Notes: generated by a model not told the origin, from the letters alone. Numbered from the stretch's first letter, positions 7,518 to 16,732 are shown. The stretch: 64,000 nt of DNA from Paraeggerthella hominis (GCF_021044775.1 NZ_JAJNOQ010000009.1:52773-116772); one strand, 5' to 3'. Numbers and translations are program-made.

Positions 7518-8498
7518 ATGCCCAAGATCGTTATGGTCGACAGCGATTTCGAGAACATGGACTTCGAAGAGCGCATGGCGCGCGATGCGGGCGTGGATTT
7601 CGCCTGTTTCGATTCGCGCGGCTTGGATGACTTGGTTCGACTTGCGGCCGATGCCGACGGAATGGTCACTTCGTACAGCGCGTTGCCGCGCGCGGCGTTC
7701 GAGGCGCTTCCTCGGTTGCGGGTGGTCAGCCGTACCGGCGTGGGCTACGACGACATCGACGTGGAAGCCGCCACGGATCACGGCGTTGCGGTGTGCACTG
7801 CTCCGGGGTACGGAACCGAGGTCGTCTCGGACCATGCGATCGCGTTGGCGCTGTGCGTGCTGAGGCGTTTGAACGAGATCGACGCCGACATGCGCGCAGG
7901 CGTGTGGGACTATGCGCGCCGCCGGCCCATGGGGCAGGCGTACGGGCGGGTGTTCGGCGTGGTGGGGATGGGCGATATCGGCCGCGCCGTTGCGCGCAAG
8001 GCCGCAGGGCTGGGTTTTCGCGTGGTGTGCTGGTCGCGCTCGTTGGTGCCGGGCCGACGCACACCGGAAGGCTACGATATCCTGTCGCTTGACGAGCTGT
8101 TGGGCTGCGCGGACGTGGTCAGCCTGCATGTGGCGCTCGCGCCCGAGACGCACCACCTGCTGGACGAGGATCGCCTGGCGCTCATGAAGGAAGGGTCCGT
8201 GCTGGTGAACACGGCGCGCGGGGCGGTGGTGGACACTGCGGCCTTGGCGGCGGCGCTCGAATCGGGGAAGCTGTGGGGCGCGGGCGTCGACGTGTACGAG
8301 GGCGAACCCGTCGACTTCGACCATCCGCTGCTGCGCGCTCCTCACACCGTGCTCACGTCGCATGCGGCGTACTGGTCCGAGGAATCGGGGCTTGAACTGC
8401 GCACGCGCACCATGCGCAGCGCGATCGACGTGGTGCTGGGCCGCCGTCCCGCCGACTGCCTGAACCCTGAAGTGCTCGCGCAAGATCGGCGACGGTGA
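7518..8498 (+). CDS. D-isomer-specific 2-hydroxyacid dehydrogenase (NAD-dependent)
   Basis: A 326-residue member of the D-2-hydroxyacid dehydrogenase family. NAD motif GMGDIGRAVA is at about residue 152. The catalytic set is present: Arg in NTARGAVVD (about 235), Glu in VDVYEGEP (about 263) and His in LTSHAAYW (about 282). These enzymes reduce 2-keto acids to D-hydroxy acids; the exact substrate (glyoxylate, hydroxypyruvate, branched keto acid, phosphoglycerate) is not clear. No ACT domain is present, so a PGDH role is less likely. The ATG at 7518 has an AAGGAAGGACGGAG ribosome-binding region. Confidence 0.88.
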   Translation: MPKIVMVDSDFENMDFEERMARDAGVDFACFDSRGLDDLVRLAADADGMVTSYSALPRAAFEALPRLRVVSRTGVGYDDIDVEAATDHGVAVCTAPGYGTEVVSDHAIALALCVLRRLNEIDADMRAGVWDYARRRPMGQAYGRVFGVVGMGDIGRAVARKAAGLGFRVVCWSRSLVPGRRTPEGYDILSLDELLGCADVVSLHVALAPETHHLLDEDRLALMKEGSVLVNTARGAVVDTAALAAALESGKLWGAGVDVYEGEPVDFDHPLLRAPHTVLTSHAAYWSEESGLELRTRTMRSAIDVVLGRRPADCLNPEVLAQDRRR

Positions 8499-8682
8499 GA
8501 CGCTTCGCGCAACCTTGTTTCGTCCAACGCTTCGAAGGCGCCGCGTCCGAAGCGGCCCTCTGCCGCTTTCCGGCGATTTCGTGTCGGTGGGCACCTGCGC
8601 CATCTGGTATTCTGCTAATTCGAGTACTTTTGAGCATTGCCTCAACGGCATGCCGAGCGAACTACCGCATCGAACATGGGGG

Positions 8683-10527
8683 ATGAACGTGGCCGCATTA
8701 TCGATTGCGCCGAAGTCGAAAGACGACGCGCGTATCGCCCAACAGTTGAACAGGCACGGACGACGGGTGGAGACGGCTCCGCCGGGAATGTGCCCGCTTG
8801 CCGCCCAGCTGTCGCTTCTGCGCGACGGCGCTCTGCAAACCTGCGGCAAGTGCGTCCCGTGCCGCGACGGTTTGCCGCAGCTTGCCGCGTTGCTCGAGCG
8901 CGTGGTGGCGTGCGACGCCGACGCCGGGGCGTTGGAGCGACTGCGCGCGTTGGCTCAGATGGTGCGCGACACGGCCGACTGCGCCATTGGCTACGAGGCG
9001 GCTAATGCGCTGCTCGAGGGCATGGACGCGTTCGCCGAGGAGTACGAAAGCCACGTGGAGCGAGGCTGCTGCCAAGCGGGCGTGGGCCAGTCGGTTCCCT
9101 GCGAAACGCTCTGCCCTGCGCACGTGAACGTGCCCGCCTACATTGCGCTGGTGGCCGAAGGCGACTACGCCGGTGCCGTGCAGATGGTGCGCAAGGACAA
9201 CCCGTTTCCCACGGCGTGCGCGCTCGTGTGCGAGCATCCGTGCGAGGAGCGCTGTCGGCGCACGCTCATCGACGCGCCGCTCAACATCCGCGGCATCAAG
9301 AAGTTCGCCGTGGACCAGGCGCCCGCCGATACCGTGCCGGTGCCGCAGCGCAGCGTTGACACGGCGCGCACCGTTGCTGTTATCGGCGGCGGGCCGAGTG
9401 GTTTGACCTGCGCGTACTTCTGCGCGCTCATGGGGCATCGCGTGACGGTGTTCGAGGAGCGCGATCAGCTGGGGGGCATGCTGCGCTACGGCATCCCTGC
9501 GTACCGTTTCCCGCGCGAGCGGCTGGACGAGGATATTCGCGGCATCATGAACGCCGGCACCATCACCGCGCGCTGCGGCGAGGCGATCGGCCTGACCGAG
9601 ATGCGCGAGATCGCGGACACCTACCATGCCGCGTACGTGGCCATCGGCGCCCAAACGGGCAAGAGCCTGCGCATCGAAGGCGCGGACGCCGAGGGCGTGA
9701 TGTCGGCTGTCGATATGTTGGGCCGCATCGGCGACGGCGACTACCCTGATTTCTCGGGCAAGAGCGTGGTCGTGGTGGGCGGCGGCAACGTGGCCATGGA
9801 TTGCGCGCGAACTGCGGTTCGCGCAGGCGCCGACGACGTGTCGGTGGTGTACCGGCGCCGCAAGGAAGACATGACCGCTTTGCCTATCGAAGTGGAGAGC
9901 GCCATCGCCGAAGGCGTCGAGATGATCGTCCTGGAGGCGCCCGTGGCCGTCGAGAAGGACGCGGAAGGGCGATGCGCGGCGCTTATCACCCAACCGCAGA
10001 TGATCGGCGCGGTGCGCGGCGGCCGACCTGCCCCTGTGGCGGCTGACAAGCCCGAACGCCGCATCGAGGCCGATATCGTGCTGATTGCGGTGGGGCAGAA
10101 TGTGGTGTCGGCCCCGTTCGAGGAGTTCGGCATGGCAACCACCTGGGGCTGCTTCAACGCAGACGAGCGCTTGCGCGCCGAGGGCTTCGACAACGTGTTC
10201 GTGGGCGGCGATTGCCAGACGGGACCCGCGACGGCCATTCGCGCCATCGGAGCGGGCAAGGTCGCCGCGCGCAACATCGACGAGTTCTTGGGGTACAGCC
10301 ATAAACTGCGCTGCGACGTGGAGGTTCCCGTTGCGCGCCCGAACGACCGCACGCCTAAGGGGCGCGTGGAGATAACCGAACGTCCGGCTCGCGAGCGCAA
10401 ACGCGATTTCCAGGGCGTCGAGATTGAGATGAGCCGCGAAGAAGCCGTGCAGGAGTGCGGGCGCTGCCTGCGCTGTGATTGCTTCGGACCGGGAACGTTG
10501 GAAGGGGGCCGGGTTCAGTATGCCTAG
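8683..10527 (+). CDS. FAD/NAD(P) oxidoreductase partner of formate dehydrogenase (NuoF-type FeS + GltD-like)
   Basis: A 614-residue iron-sulfur flavoprotein. It opens with a NuoF-type [4Fe-4S] segment (TCGKCVPCRDG, about residue 52), then a GltD/DPD-type cysteine region (CETLCPAHVNVPAY at about 139 and CEHPCEERC at about 184). FAD-binding VIGGGPSGLTCA follows at about 233 and the NAD(P)-binding VVGGGNVAMDCA at about 365. A last cluster (CGRCLRCDC) is at about 592. It probably passes electrons between formate dehydrogenase and NAD(P)H, since its stop overlaps the fdhA start by 8 bases. It lacks the FMN/NADH domain of NuoF. The start at 8683 is chosen by the GGGGG just before it; an ATG at 8650 is in frame. 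Confidence 0.85.
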   Translation: MNVAALSIAPKSKDDARIAQQLNRHGRRVETAPPGMCPLAAQLSLLRDGALQTCGKCVPCRDGLPQLAALLERVVACDADAGALERLRALAQMVRDTADCAIGYEAANALLEGMDAFAEEYESHVERGCCQAGVGQSVPCETLCPAHVNVPAYIALVAEGDYAGAVQMVRKDNPFPTACALVCEHPCEERCRRTLIDAPLNIRGIKKFAVDQAPADTVPVPQRSVDTARTVAVIGGGPSGLTCAYFCALMGHRVTVFEERDQLGGMLRYGIPAYRFPRERLDEDIRGIMNAGTITARCGEAIGLTEMREIADTYHAAYVAIGAQTGKSLRIEGADAEGVMSAVDMLGRIGDGDYPDFSGKSVVVVGGGNVAMDCARTAVRAGADDVSVVYRRRKEDMTALPIEVESAIAEGVEMIVLEAPVAVEKDAEGRCAALITQPQMIGAVRGGRPAPVAADKPERRIEADIVLIAVGQNVVSAPFEEFGMATTWGCFNADERLRAEGFDNVFVGGDCQTGPATAIRAIGAGKVAARNIDEFLGYSHKLRCDVEVPVARPNDRTPKGRVEITERPARERKRDFQGVEIEMSREEAVQECGRCLRCDCFGPGTLEGGRVQYA

Positions 10528-13231
10528 CATCACGATCAATGGGAGCGCTGTGCAGGCGCGCGAGGGGGCGACCGTGCTGGACGCCGCGCGCGAGGCGGGC
10601 GTGCGCATTCCCACGCTGTGCTATTTGAAGAGGTCGGGAGCCGTTTCGTCGTGCCGCGTGTGCGTGGTGGACGTGGAGGGCCTGGACCATCCGGTTCCCG
10701 CATGCTCGACGCCTGTGCAAGACGGTATGGTCGTGACCACGGATTCGCCGCGCGTGGAGGCGTACCGTCGCGTTGCGCTCGATCTCATCATCGCCGATCA
10801 TGGGCTTGATTCGACGCACTACTGCTTCTCGTGCGACAAGAACGGCGCGTGTGAGCTGCAAGCGCTTTGCCGCGAGTACGGCGTGCTGGAGTCTTCCTTC
10901 GAGGTTGCGCAGAAGCGCGAGCCCGTGCTGGACGCCAATCCGTTCCTTTCATACGATCCCAACCTGTGCATCCGTTGCCAGCGTTGCGTGGGCGCGTGCA
11001 ACAGCGCTGCGCGCAACCATACGCTGCAGGCGGGAAAGCGCGGGGTTCGCACGGTTATCGAGGCACCTTTCGGGGTCGATTGGCGCATGACCGATTGCGA
11101 GTCGTGCGGCACGTGCGCGCAGGCATGCCCGACCGGGGCCCTCACGGAGAAGCGCCGCGCGGCGTACCGCTCGTGGGAGACGAATCGCGTGCGCACCACG
11201 TGCCCGCATTGCGGCGTGGGATGCCAGCTTGACCTGGTGGTGAAGGATGGGCGCATCGTGGATGCGGAGGGAGCGCCCGGCCCTTCGAACAACGGCCTTC
11301 TGTGCGTGAAGGGACGCTCGGCCAGCTTCGACTTCGTCGATGCGCCCGATCGTTTGCGCACGCCGCTTGTCAAGAATCGCGAAACGGGCGAATTCGAACC
11401 TGCTACCTGGGATGACGCGCTTGATCTGGTGGCTCGTCGCTTCACGGAGCTGCGCGACGAGCATGGGGGAGCCTCCCTTGCGGCGTTCGCCTGTTCGCGT
11501 TCCACGAACGAGGACATCTACCTGTTCCAGAAGATGGCTCGAACGGCGCTGCAGACGAACAACGTCGACTGCTGCGCGCGTGTTTGACACGCTCCCACGG
11601 TTGCCGGTCTGGCAACCATGCTTGGTTCGGGAGCGATGACGAACTCAATTGAAGACGTGGTGAACGAAGCCGACGTGATCATGCTGGTGGGGTCGAACCC
11701 CGAGGAGGCTCATCCGGTCATCGGCATGCAGATACGCGCTGCGGTGGAACGCGGGTGCCGTTTGATCGTGGTGGATCCGCGCGACATCGGGCTGGCCGCG
11801 CAGGCGGACATTCACTTGAAGCTGCGCCCGGGCACCAACGTGGCTTTCGCCAACTGCATGGTGAACGTGATCCTGCGCGAAGGCCTCTACGATGCGGATT
11901 TCGTGCACGAACGCACCGAGGGCGTGGAGATCATGTCCGCGACGGTGCGCGATTACGTGCCGGAGCGCGTGGAGGATATCTGCGGCGTCGACCAACGCGA
12001 CCTGGTGGCTGCGGCCAAGATGTACGGTAAGGCCCGAGTGGCTGCCATCGTGTACTGTCTGGGAGTGACGGAGCACTCCACCGGCACCGACGGCGTGATG
12101 GCGCTGTCCAACATCGCTATGATCACGGGTAACTTGGGCAAGCGCGGCGGCGGCGTGAATCCGTTGCGCGGCCAGAACAACGTGCAGGGCGCATGCGACA
12201 TGGGCGCCGGACCCGACGACCTGCCGGGATACCAGAAGGTGGCCGACCCCGAGGTGGTGCGCCGTTTCGAGCGCGCGTGGGGAACCGGCTTGCCGCGCGA
12301 GCGCGGCGTGAAGGCAACTGAGTGCTTCCCGTCCATGATCGAGGGCGGCATCAAGGGGCTGTTCCTGTTCGGTGAGGATCCTGTGCGCACCGATCCCGAT
12401 ACGGGGCACGTGATCCGCGCGCTGGAGTCGCTGGACTTCTTCGTGGTGGACGACCTGTTCATGACCGAGACGGCGAAGTACGCCGACGTGATTCTGCCCG
12501 GTTGCAGCTACGCCGAGAAGGAGGGCACGTTCACGAACACCGAGCGTCGCGTGCAGCGCGTGCGCAAGGCGGTGGACGTTCTGGCGGGCGCGCGTCCGGA
12601 CACCGAGATATTCACCGAGGTCATGAATCGGATGGGGTATGCCCAGCCTTGCCTGACGCCGGCCGAGATCATGGACGAGGTGGCGTCCGTCACGCCCACC
12701 TACGGTGGCGTGAGCCATAAGCGCCTTGACGGCGACGGCGTTGCCGGGCGCGGTTTGCAATGGCCGTGCCCGAACGAGGAGCATCCGGGTACGCCCATCC
12801 TGCATGTGAGCGAGTTTTCGCAGGGCGTGGGGTCGTTCTCTACGCCAAGCTATCAGCCTTCGGTGGAGCTGCCCGATGCGGAATACCCGCTCATGCTTAC
12901 CACTGGGCGCATTCTGTACCAGTACAACGCCTGCGCGATGACCGCTCGCGCGCGGGGCGTGAACGAGGTTGCGGATCGTTCGTTCATCGAGCTGCACGAA
13001 TGCGATGCGGCGGCTTTGGGCGTGTCCGACGGGGATCGTGTGCGCGTGTCGTCGCGTCGTGGCCAGATCGAGACGACGGCGCGCGTGTCGGGCAAGACCA
13101 ACCCGGGTGAAACGTGGATGCCGTTCCATTTCCAGGACGGCAACAGCAACTGGCTGACCATCGCCGCGCTCGACCGCGTGTCGAAGGCGCCTGAGTACAA
13201 GGTGTGCGCCATTCGGGTGGAGAAGGCGTAG
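10520..13231 (+). CDS. fdhA: Formate dehydrogenase catalytic subunit, selenocysteine-containing
   Basis: A 903-residue molybdopterin enzyme oxidising formate (or reducing CO2), read through an in-frame TGA at 11585-11587 as selenocysteine 356. Domains: NuoG-like [2Fe-2S] (C34, C45, C48), His/Cys cluster (HYCFSCDKNGACELQ), two ferredoxin clusters (CIRCQRCVGAC and CESCGTCAQAC), then molybdopterin domain with CPHCGVGC and LLCVKGR. Around the TGA, NNVDCCARV-U-HAPTVAGLA matches the FdhF active site, and the reading frame continues intact to a TAG at 13229-13231. The N-terminal extension is like NAD(P)-linked FdhA of acetogens. The start at 10520 overlaps the upstream gene and has a GGGGGCC ribosome-binding site. 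Automatic gene calls would split this gene in two. No fdhD or sel genes are in the window. Confidence 0.93.
11585..11634 (+). promoter_or_regulatory. Bacterial SECIS element in fdhA
   Basis: Directly after the TGA, GCTCCC (11591-11596) pairs with GGGAGC (11629-11634). Inside it GGTTGCC (11599-11605) pairs perfectly with GGCAACC (11611-11617), leaving an apical loop GGTCT at 11606-11610. The GGUCU loop and its distance of about 19 nt from the UGA match the known Escherichia coli fdhF SECIS, the binding site of SelB. Confidence 0.9.
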
Positions 13232-13320
13232 AGGCGGACGGGCGGCGTGTGGGAGCAACCCGGCGCCTATGGCAATGCGCTGGGTGCTGAAAGCGTGCTT
13301 TCGGAGAGATCGCCGACAAA

Positions 13321-13352
13321 ACGCCTGCCGCATCTTAGGATGCGGCAGGCGT
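13321..13352. terminator. Perfect 14-bp hairpin downstream of fdhA
   Basis: ACGCCTGCCGCATC and its exact complement flank a TTAG loop. On the minus strand it is followed by TTTTG, on the plus strand by no T-tract. It is the only structured element in the 365-bp gap between fdhA and ddh. Since no minus-strand gene ends here, it most likely ends the fdh transcript. Confidence 0.6.
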
Positions 13353-13530
13353 GCGGCTCTAGGGGGCTGTATGCGGGGCGGGTGCTGTCACGGGTGCCGA
13401 TTTGCGCCCACGCGCCGGCCTTTTGGCTCGCACGACGGTCGTGCGGTACATTCATTCTGATAAGGTTTCCAATTCGTTTCAGCACGATGGGGCTTTCTTG
13501 AAGTCGCATCGCGTTCGTTGACGACGTTGG

Positions 13531-13558
13531 TTGTGGTCGTCCATCATTAACCTATACA
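13531..13558 (+). promoter_or_regulatory. Predicted ddh promoter
   Basis: TTGTGG (13531-13536) and TATACA (13553-13558) are 16 bp apart, 38 bp upstream of the ddh start. The rest of the gap 13353-13530 shows nothing I can assign. Confidence 0.45.
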
Positions 13559-13596
13559 TTCAATGCATGGGTGCAAACGAGTACAAGGAGCAGCAT

Positions 13597-14586
13597 ATGA
13601 CGAAAACGCGCATCGGCATTTTGGGGTACGGCAATCTGGGCAGGGGCGTGGAGCTTTCCTGCCGTCAAAACGATGATCTTGAGCTGGTCGCTCTATTCAC
13701 TCGACGCGACCCTGCTTCCGTGAAGCCTTTGACCGAGGGCGTTTCGGTGTACTCTGCCGACGACTTGGCGGCGCATGCGGACGACGTGGACGTCCTTATC
13801 CTGTGCGGTGGCAGCGCGCGCGATCTGCCCGAGCAGACGCCGGCGTACGCCGGGTTGTTCAATGTGGTGGACTCCTTCGACACGCACGCGAACATACCCG
13901 CGCATTTTGCGAACGTGGACGCAGCGGCAAAGGAAGGCGGCAAGGTCGCCGTCATTTCCGCCGGCTGGGATCCGGGCATGTTCTCGCTTGCGCGCCTGTA
14001 CGCGAACTGCATTCTGCCCGAAGGCGCCGATTACACGTTCTGGGGTCGCGGCGTTTCCCAGGGTCACAGCGATGCGATTCGTCGCATCGAGGGCGTGGCC
14101 GACGCTCGTCAGTACACGGTTCCCGTTCCTGCGGCGCTCGAGTCCGTTCGGGCTGGTCGGAATCCTCAGTTGACCACGCGCGAGAAGCATACGCGCGAGT
14201 GCTTCGTGGTGGCCGAGGAGGGCGCCGATCTGACGGCCATCGAAAAGGCCATCGTTGAAATGCCGAACTACTTTGCCGACTACGACACTACGGTCACGTT
14301 TATCTCGCAGGAAGAGCTTGATCGCGACCATGCGGGCATTCCCCATGGCGGTTCGGTGATTCGTTCGGGCTTGACCGGCGAAAACGGCGAGCATCGTCAT
14401 GTGGTCGAGTTCTCGCTGAAGCTGGATTCTAACCCCGAGTTTACGGGCAGCGTGCTTACGGCGTGCGCTCGTGCGGCGCATCGCCTGAGCCGCGAGGGCC
14501 AGATGGGCTGCAAGACGATGTTCGACATCGCTCCGGCGTACCTGTCCTCCAAAAGCGGCGAGGAGCTGCGCGCTGAAATGCTGTAG
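13597..14586 (+). CDS. ddh: meso-Diaminopimelate D-dehydrogenase
   Basis: A 329-residue NADPH-dependent dehydrogenase converting L-2-amino-6-oxopimelate (tetrahydrodipicolinate) with ammonia to meso-diaminopimelate, a one-step branch of lysine and peptidoglycan synthesis. The dinucleotide motif GILGYGNLGRGVE is at the N-terminus, followed by ALFTRRDP. Family-typical segments are NVVDSFDTHANIP (about residue 88), SAGWDPGMFSLAR (about 123) and FWGRGVSQGHSDAIRRI (about 148), which include substrate-binding residues. The ATG at 13597 has an AAGGAG box (13585-13590). The gene is alone between a promoter and a strong terminator. Confidence 0.93.
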   Translation: MTKTRIGILGYGNLGRGVELSCRQNDDLELVALFTRRDPASVKPLTEGVSVYSADDLAAHADDVDVLILCGGSARDLPEQTPAYAGLFNVVDSFDTHANIPAHFANVDAAAKEGGKVAVISAGWDPGMFSLARLYANCILPEGADYTFWGRGVSQGHSDAIRRIEGVADARQYTVPVPAALESVRAGRNPQLTTREKHTRECFVVAEEGADLTAIEKAIVEMPNYFADYDTTVTFISQEELDRDHAGIPHGGSVIRSGLTGENGEHRHVVEFSLKLDSNPEFTGSVLTACARAAHRLSREGQMGCKTMFDIAPAYLSSKSGEELRAEML

Positions 14587-14606
14587 CCGTTAAACGTTAT
14601 GCATGG

Positions 14607-14646
14607 AAAGGCCCTGCCGTTTATTCAAAGCGGCAGGGCCTTTTTT
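14607..14646 (+). terminator. Rho-independent terminator of ddh
   Basis: AAAGGCCCTGCCG and CGGCAGGGCCTTT form a 13-bp stem ending in a run of six T. This is the clearest intrinsic terminator in the window. Confidence 0.9.
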
Positions 14647-14709
14647 GCGATAGTTTTGGGGCGCGCTTGTATACTGGGGTTTGAAGACGTGGCTGAAAAA
14701 GGAGCGTGC

Positions 14710-15693
14710 ATGGCCGTCAACCGCCAGAAGCTGAAGCTGCTGCATCTCATGAAGATGCTTCAAGATGAAACCGATGACGAGCGCGGCCTTACTATGGCCG
14801 AGATCCTCGAGCGGCTAGGGGCGCTCGGTGTTTCGGCCGAACGCAAGTCGGTATACCGCGACATCGAGGCGTTGCGCGCTTTCGGCATGGATATACGCAC
14901 GCGGCGTTGCGCCCCGGTCGAGTACGCGTTGGCTTCGCGAGATTTCACGCTTTCGGAGCTTGCGTTGTTGGTGGACGCAGTGCAAAGCTCGCGCTTCCTG
15001 ACGCAGCGCATGAGCGACAAGCTGGTTCGCAGCGTGAAGCGGCTGGCTCCCGAGCGCCAGCGGGCGCTTCTGACCAGGCGTTTGCATGTTGAGGGTCGCA
15101 TCAAGATGCAGAACGAGTCGGTGCTGGCCAACGTGGATCAGCTTCAGCGCGCTATGGCGCAGCGTTGCAGAGTGTCGTTTCTCTATTTCAAATACGATGC
15201 GCAAAAGCGTCGGGTTCGGCAGCGCAACGGTCGGCGCTACGAGGAAACTCCCGTGCAGCTGGTGTACGCAGACGGCTATTACTACCTGGTGGCATACAAC
15301 GAGAAGCACGACGGGTTCCCTCATTACCGAGTGGACCGCATGGAGCATATCGCCCTGCTTGACGAGCCTGCTTCGCGCAACGACCGCATTGCCACGTTCG
15401 ATGCGGGGAAGCTGGAGCAGCGCGCGTTCGGCATGTACGGAGGCGAGCCGGTTTCCGCAACGCTTTTGGTATCCGGCGAAGCCATGGGCGGCGTGATCGA
15501 CCGATTCGGCGAAGACGTTCCCGTCACATCGGCGGGGGAGGAGCATGCGCATGTGCACGTGGCCGTTGTCGAGAGTCCGGCGTTTTTCGGTTGGGTAGCC
15601 CAGTTCGGCAGTCGGGTGCGCATCGAAAAGCCCGCGGCGCTTGCGAATGCGTATCGCGATTACTTGAAGAACATCCTCGACGCATACGAATAG
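14710..15693 (+). CDS. WYL-domain transcriptional regulator
   Basis: A 327-residue regulator with an N-terminal winged HTH of the DeoR/HTH_11 type (LTMAEILERLGALGVSAERK, SVYRDIEALRAFG) and a C-terminal WYL domain. The ligand-type motif is PVQLVYADGYYYLVAYNEKH at about residue 180, with HYRVDRMEHI after it. WYL regulators often answer to nucleic acid or nucleotide ligands in DNA damage or defence; the target here is unknown. The ATG at 14710 has AAAAAGGAGCG and a TATACT -10 box nearby. Its last 34 bp overlap the convergent gene at 15660. Confidence 0.88.
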   Translation: MAVNRQKLKLLHLMKMLQDETDDERGLTMAEILERLGALGVSAERKSVYRDIEALRAFGMDIRTRRCAPVEYALASRDFTLSELALLVDAVQSSRFLTQRMSDKLVRSVKRLAPERQRALLTRRLHVEGRIKMQNESVLANVDQLQRAMAQRCRVSFLYFKYDAQKRRVRQRNGRRYEETPVQLVYADGYYYLVAYNEKHDGFPHYRVDRMEHIALLDEPASRNDRIATFDAGKLEQRAFGMYGGEPVSATLLVSGEAMGGVIDRFGEDVPVTSAGEEHAHVHVAVVESPAFFGWVAQFGSRVRIEKPAALANAYRDYLKNILDAYE

Positions 15694-16238
15694 GATCGCT
15701 CGGAGTCGATGCCGAAACTGCTCATGCGCAGCCATCCTCCGTCGTCCAGATGGGCTTCAAGGGCCAGGAGGCGTTTTCTTCCGTCGGTTTCGAACGCGAA
15801 TCGCTCCACCGTGCGCCCTAATGCGTAGGAGCAGGGCCGAACGCTTCTCCAGAAGAAGGGCTGCGATGCGTGCGAACTGTTTTCTGGGCTGCTGCGCGAC
15901 CCGAAGGTTGCAATGGGGGAGTCGGTCTCGACGTGGCCGCGGTGGATGGCTATGAGCGGGCTGTGCATGGCGAATGCGGTGATGTCGCAAGTGTCGAGCC
16001 TGATCATGGTGGGTGCGTCGGCCAGCCAGCATGCTTCCCGTTCGTCCCATATGGAAAGCACGTCGATGATGCGCGATCCCGTTGCGCTGCGGACAGCCTG
16101 CATGCTTTCGCGCGAGAGGCGACGAGCATCGCCGCTCCAGCGTCGGTACAGGCTTGCGAAGACGGCCGCCGCATCTGCGGAGGCCGGGCGAAGCGATGGT
16201 CGAGACTGCGATCGCAACGGTGTTAAAGCGTCCTTCAC
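15660..16238 (-). CDS. Hypothetical protein, second gene of a two-gene operon
   Basis: A 192-residue soluble protein from a GTG at 16236-16238, which I do not recognise. The middle part (SRIIDVLSIWDEREACWLAD, LDTCDITAFAMHSPLIAI) looks like folded protein and codon use is normal, so I consider it coding. No motif points to a function. Its Shine-Dalgarno lies inside a run of ten G on the coding strand (complement of 16244-16253). It starts 20 bp after the stop of the gene at 16259-16621, so the two are co-transcribed. The 3' end overlaps the convergent WYL gene by 34 bp. Confidence 0.6.
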   Translation of the reverse strand: MKDALTPLRSQSRPSLRPASADAAAVFASLYRRWSGDARRLSRESMQAVRSATGSRIIDVLSIWDEREACWLADAPTMIRLDTCDITAFAMHSPLIAIHRGHVETDSPIATFGSRSSPENSSHASQPFFWRSVRPCSYALGRTVERFAFETDGRKRLLALEAHLDDGGWLRMSSFGIDSERSYSYASRMFFK

Positions 16239-16243
16239 GGTAT

Positions 16244-16253
16244 CCCCCCCCCC
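16244..16253. repeat. Homopolymeric C10/G10 tract at a ribosome-binding site
   Basis: Ten consecutive C on the plus strand read as G10 on the coding strand, joined to GGAA to form the ribosome-binding region five bases before the GTG start at 16238. Slippage in this run would change spacing between the SD and the start codon. Confidence 0.7.
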
Positions 16254-16258
16254 TTCCT

Positions 16259-16621
16259 TTAGAGCATCATGGCTGCGATTGCCGCCAGGGAAAACAGGAT
16301 TCCCGCGCTTGCCGCCATGACGCGCTCGCCTGACGACAGGTTGTAGCTGACGCCTTGCATTCCCTGAAGGAGGCGCGGCTTCGCTGCGGTGTCGTTTCGA
16401 GCGGCCCTGCGTCGATCGAAGCACTCGCTCGAAGGCTCATGCTCTGCGACGTTGTGCTGGTTTCGCGCGTGAAGCGCTTGCTTGCGGCCAGGGTAGAGGC
16501 CGCCGGCTATCGCGCGGATTTCCGGGTTCGCTGCTGAGGTCTGCGCGTGCGAGGCGTGCGCGGTTGTGCGGGAGGAATGGTCGGTATCGATATGCCGGGT
16601 TGCGATGGCTGCGGTGCTCAT
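16259..16621 (-). CDS. Hypothetical protein with C-terminal membrane segment
   Basis: A 120-residue protein with a low-complexity, His/Ala/Ser-rich N-terminal half and a C-terminal hydrophobic helix (VMAASAGILFSLAAIAAMML) that ends the protein. It looks like a tail-anchored or small membrane protein with most of its length on one side. I do not recognise the family. A very strong AAGGAGGCCCC ribosome-binding site precedes the ATG at 16619-16621, which is the main evidence that it is a gene. It leads an operon with the gene at 15660-16238, and a 16-bp palindrome lies in its promoter. Confidence 0.6.
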   Translation of the reverse strand: MSTAAIATRHIDTDHSSRTTAHASHAQTSAANPEIRAIAGGLYPGRKQALHARNQHNVAEHEPSSECFDRRRAARNDTAAKPRLLQGMQGVSYNLSSGERVMAASAGILFSLAAIAAMML

Positions 16622-16687
16622 GGGGCCTCCTTGCTTTGGATCTGGCGAGTATGCTGCGCAGTGTACCGGAGAAGGGGTGAGTTATGA

Positions 16688-16703
16688 GTACCACTATTGG
16701 TAC
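16688..16703. promoter_or_regulatory. 16-bp inverted repeat, likely operator
   Basis: GTACCA-CTAT-TGGTAC has perfect 6-bp arms and lies 67 bp upstream of the gene starting at 16621. On the minus strand it sits between TTCAAC and TACTCA, which are 17 bp apart and could be -35 and -10 boxes. It does not match LexA boxes I know. Confidence 0.5.
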
Positions 16704-16732
16704 AATTGTTGAATAAAATGGGAGAATGAAAA

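Noticed and set aside
11588..13231. Frameshifted or broken formate dehydrogenase
   Set aside because: The frame is continuous through a TGA with a perfect SECIS hairpin, so it is selenocysteine and not a nonsense mutation.
16688..16703. LexA (SOS) box
   Set aside because: GTACCA-N4-TGGTAC does not match actinobacterial or Firmicute LexA consensus sites known to me.
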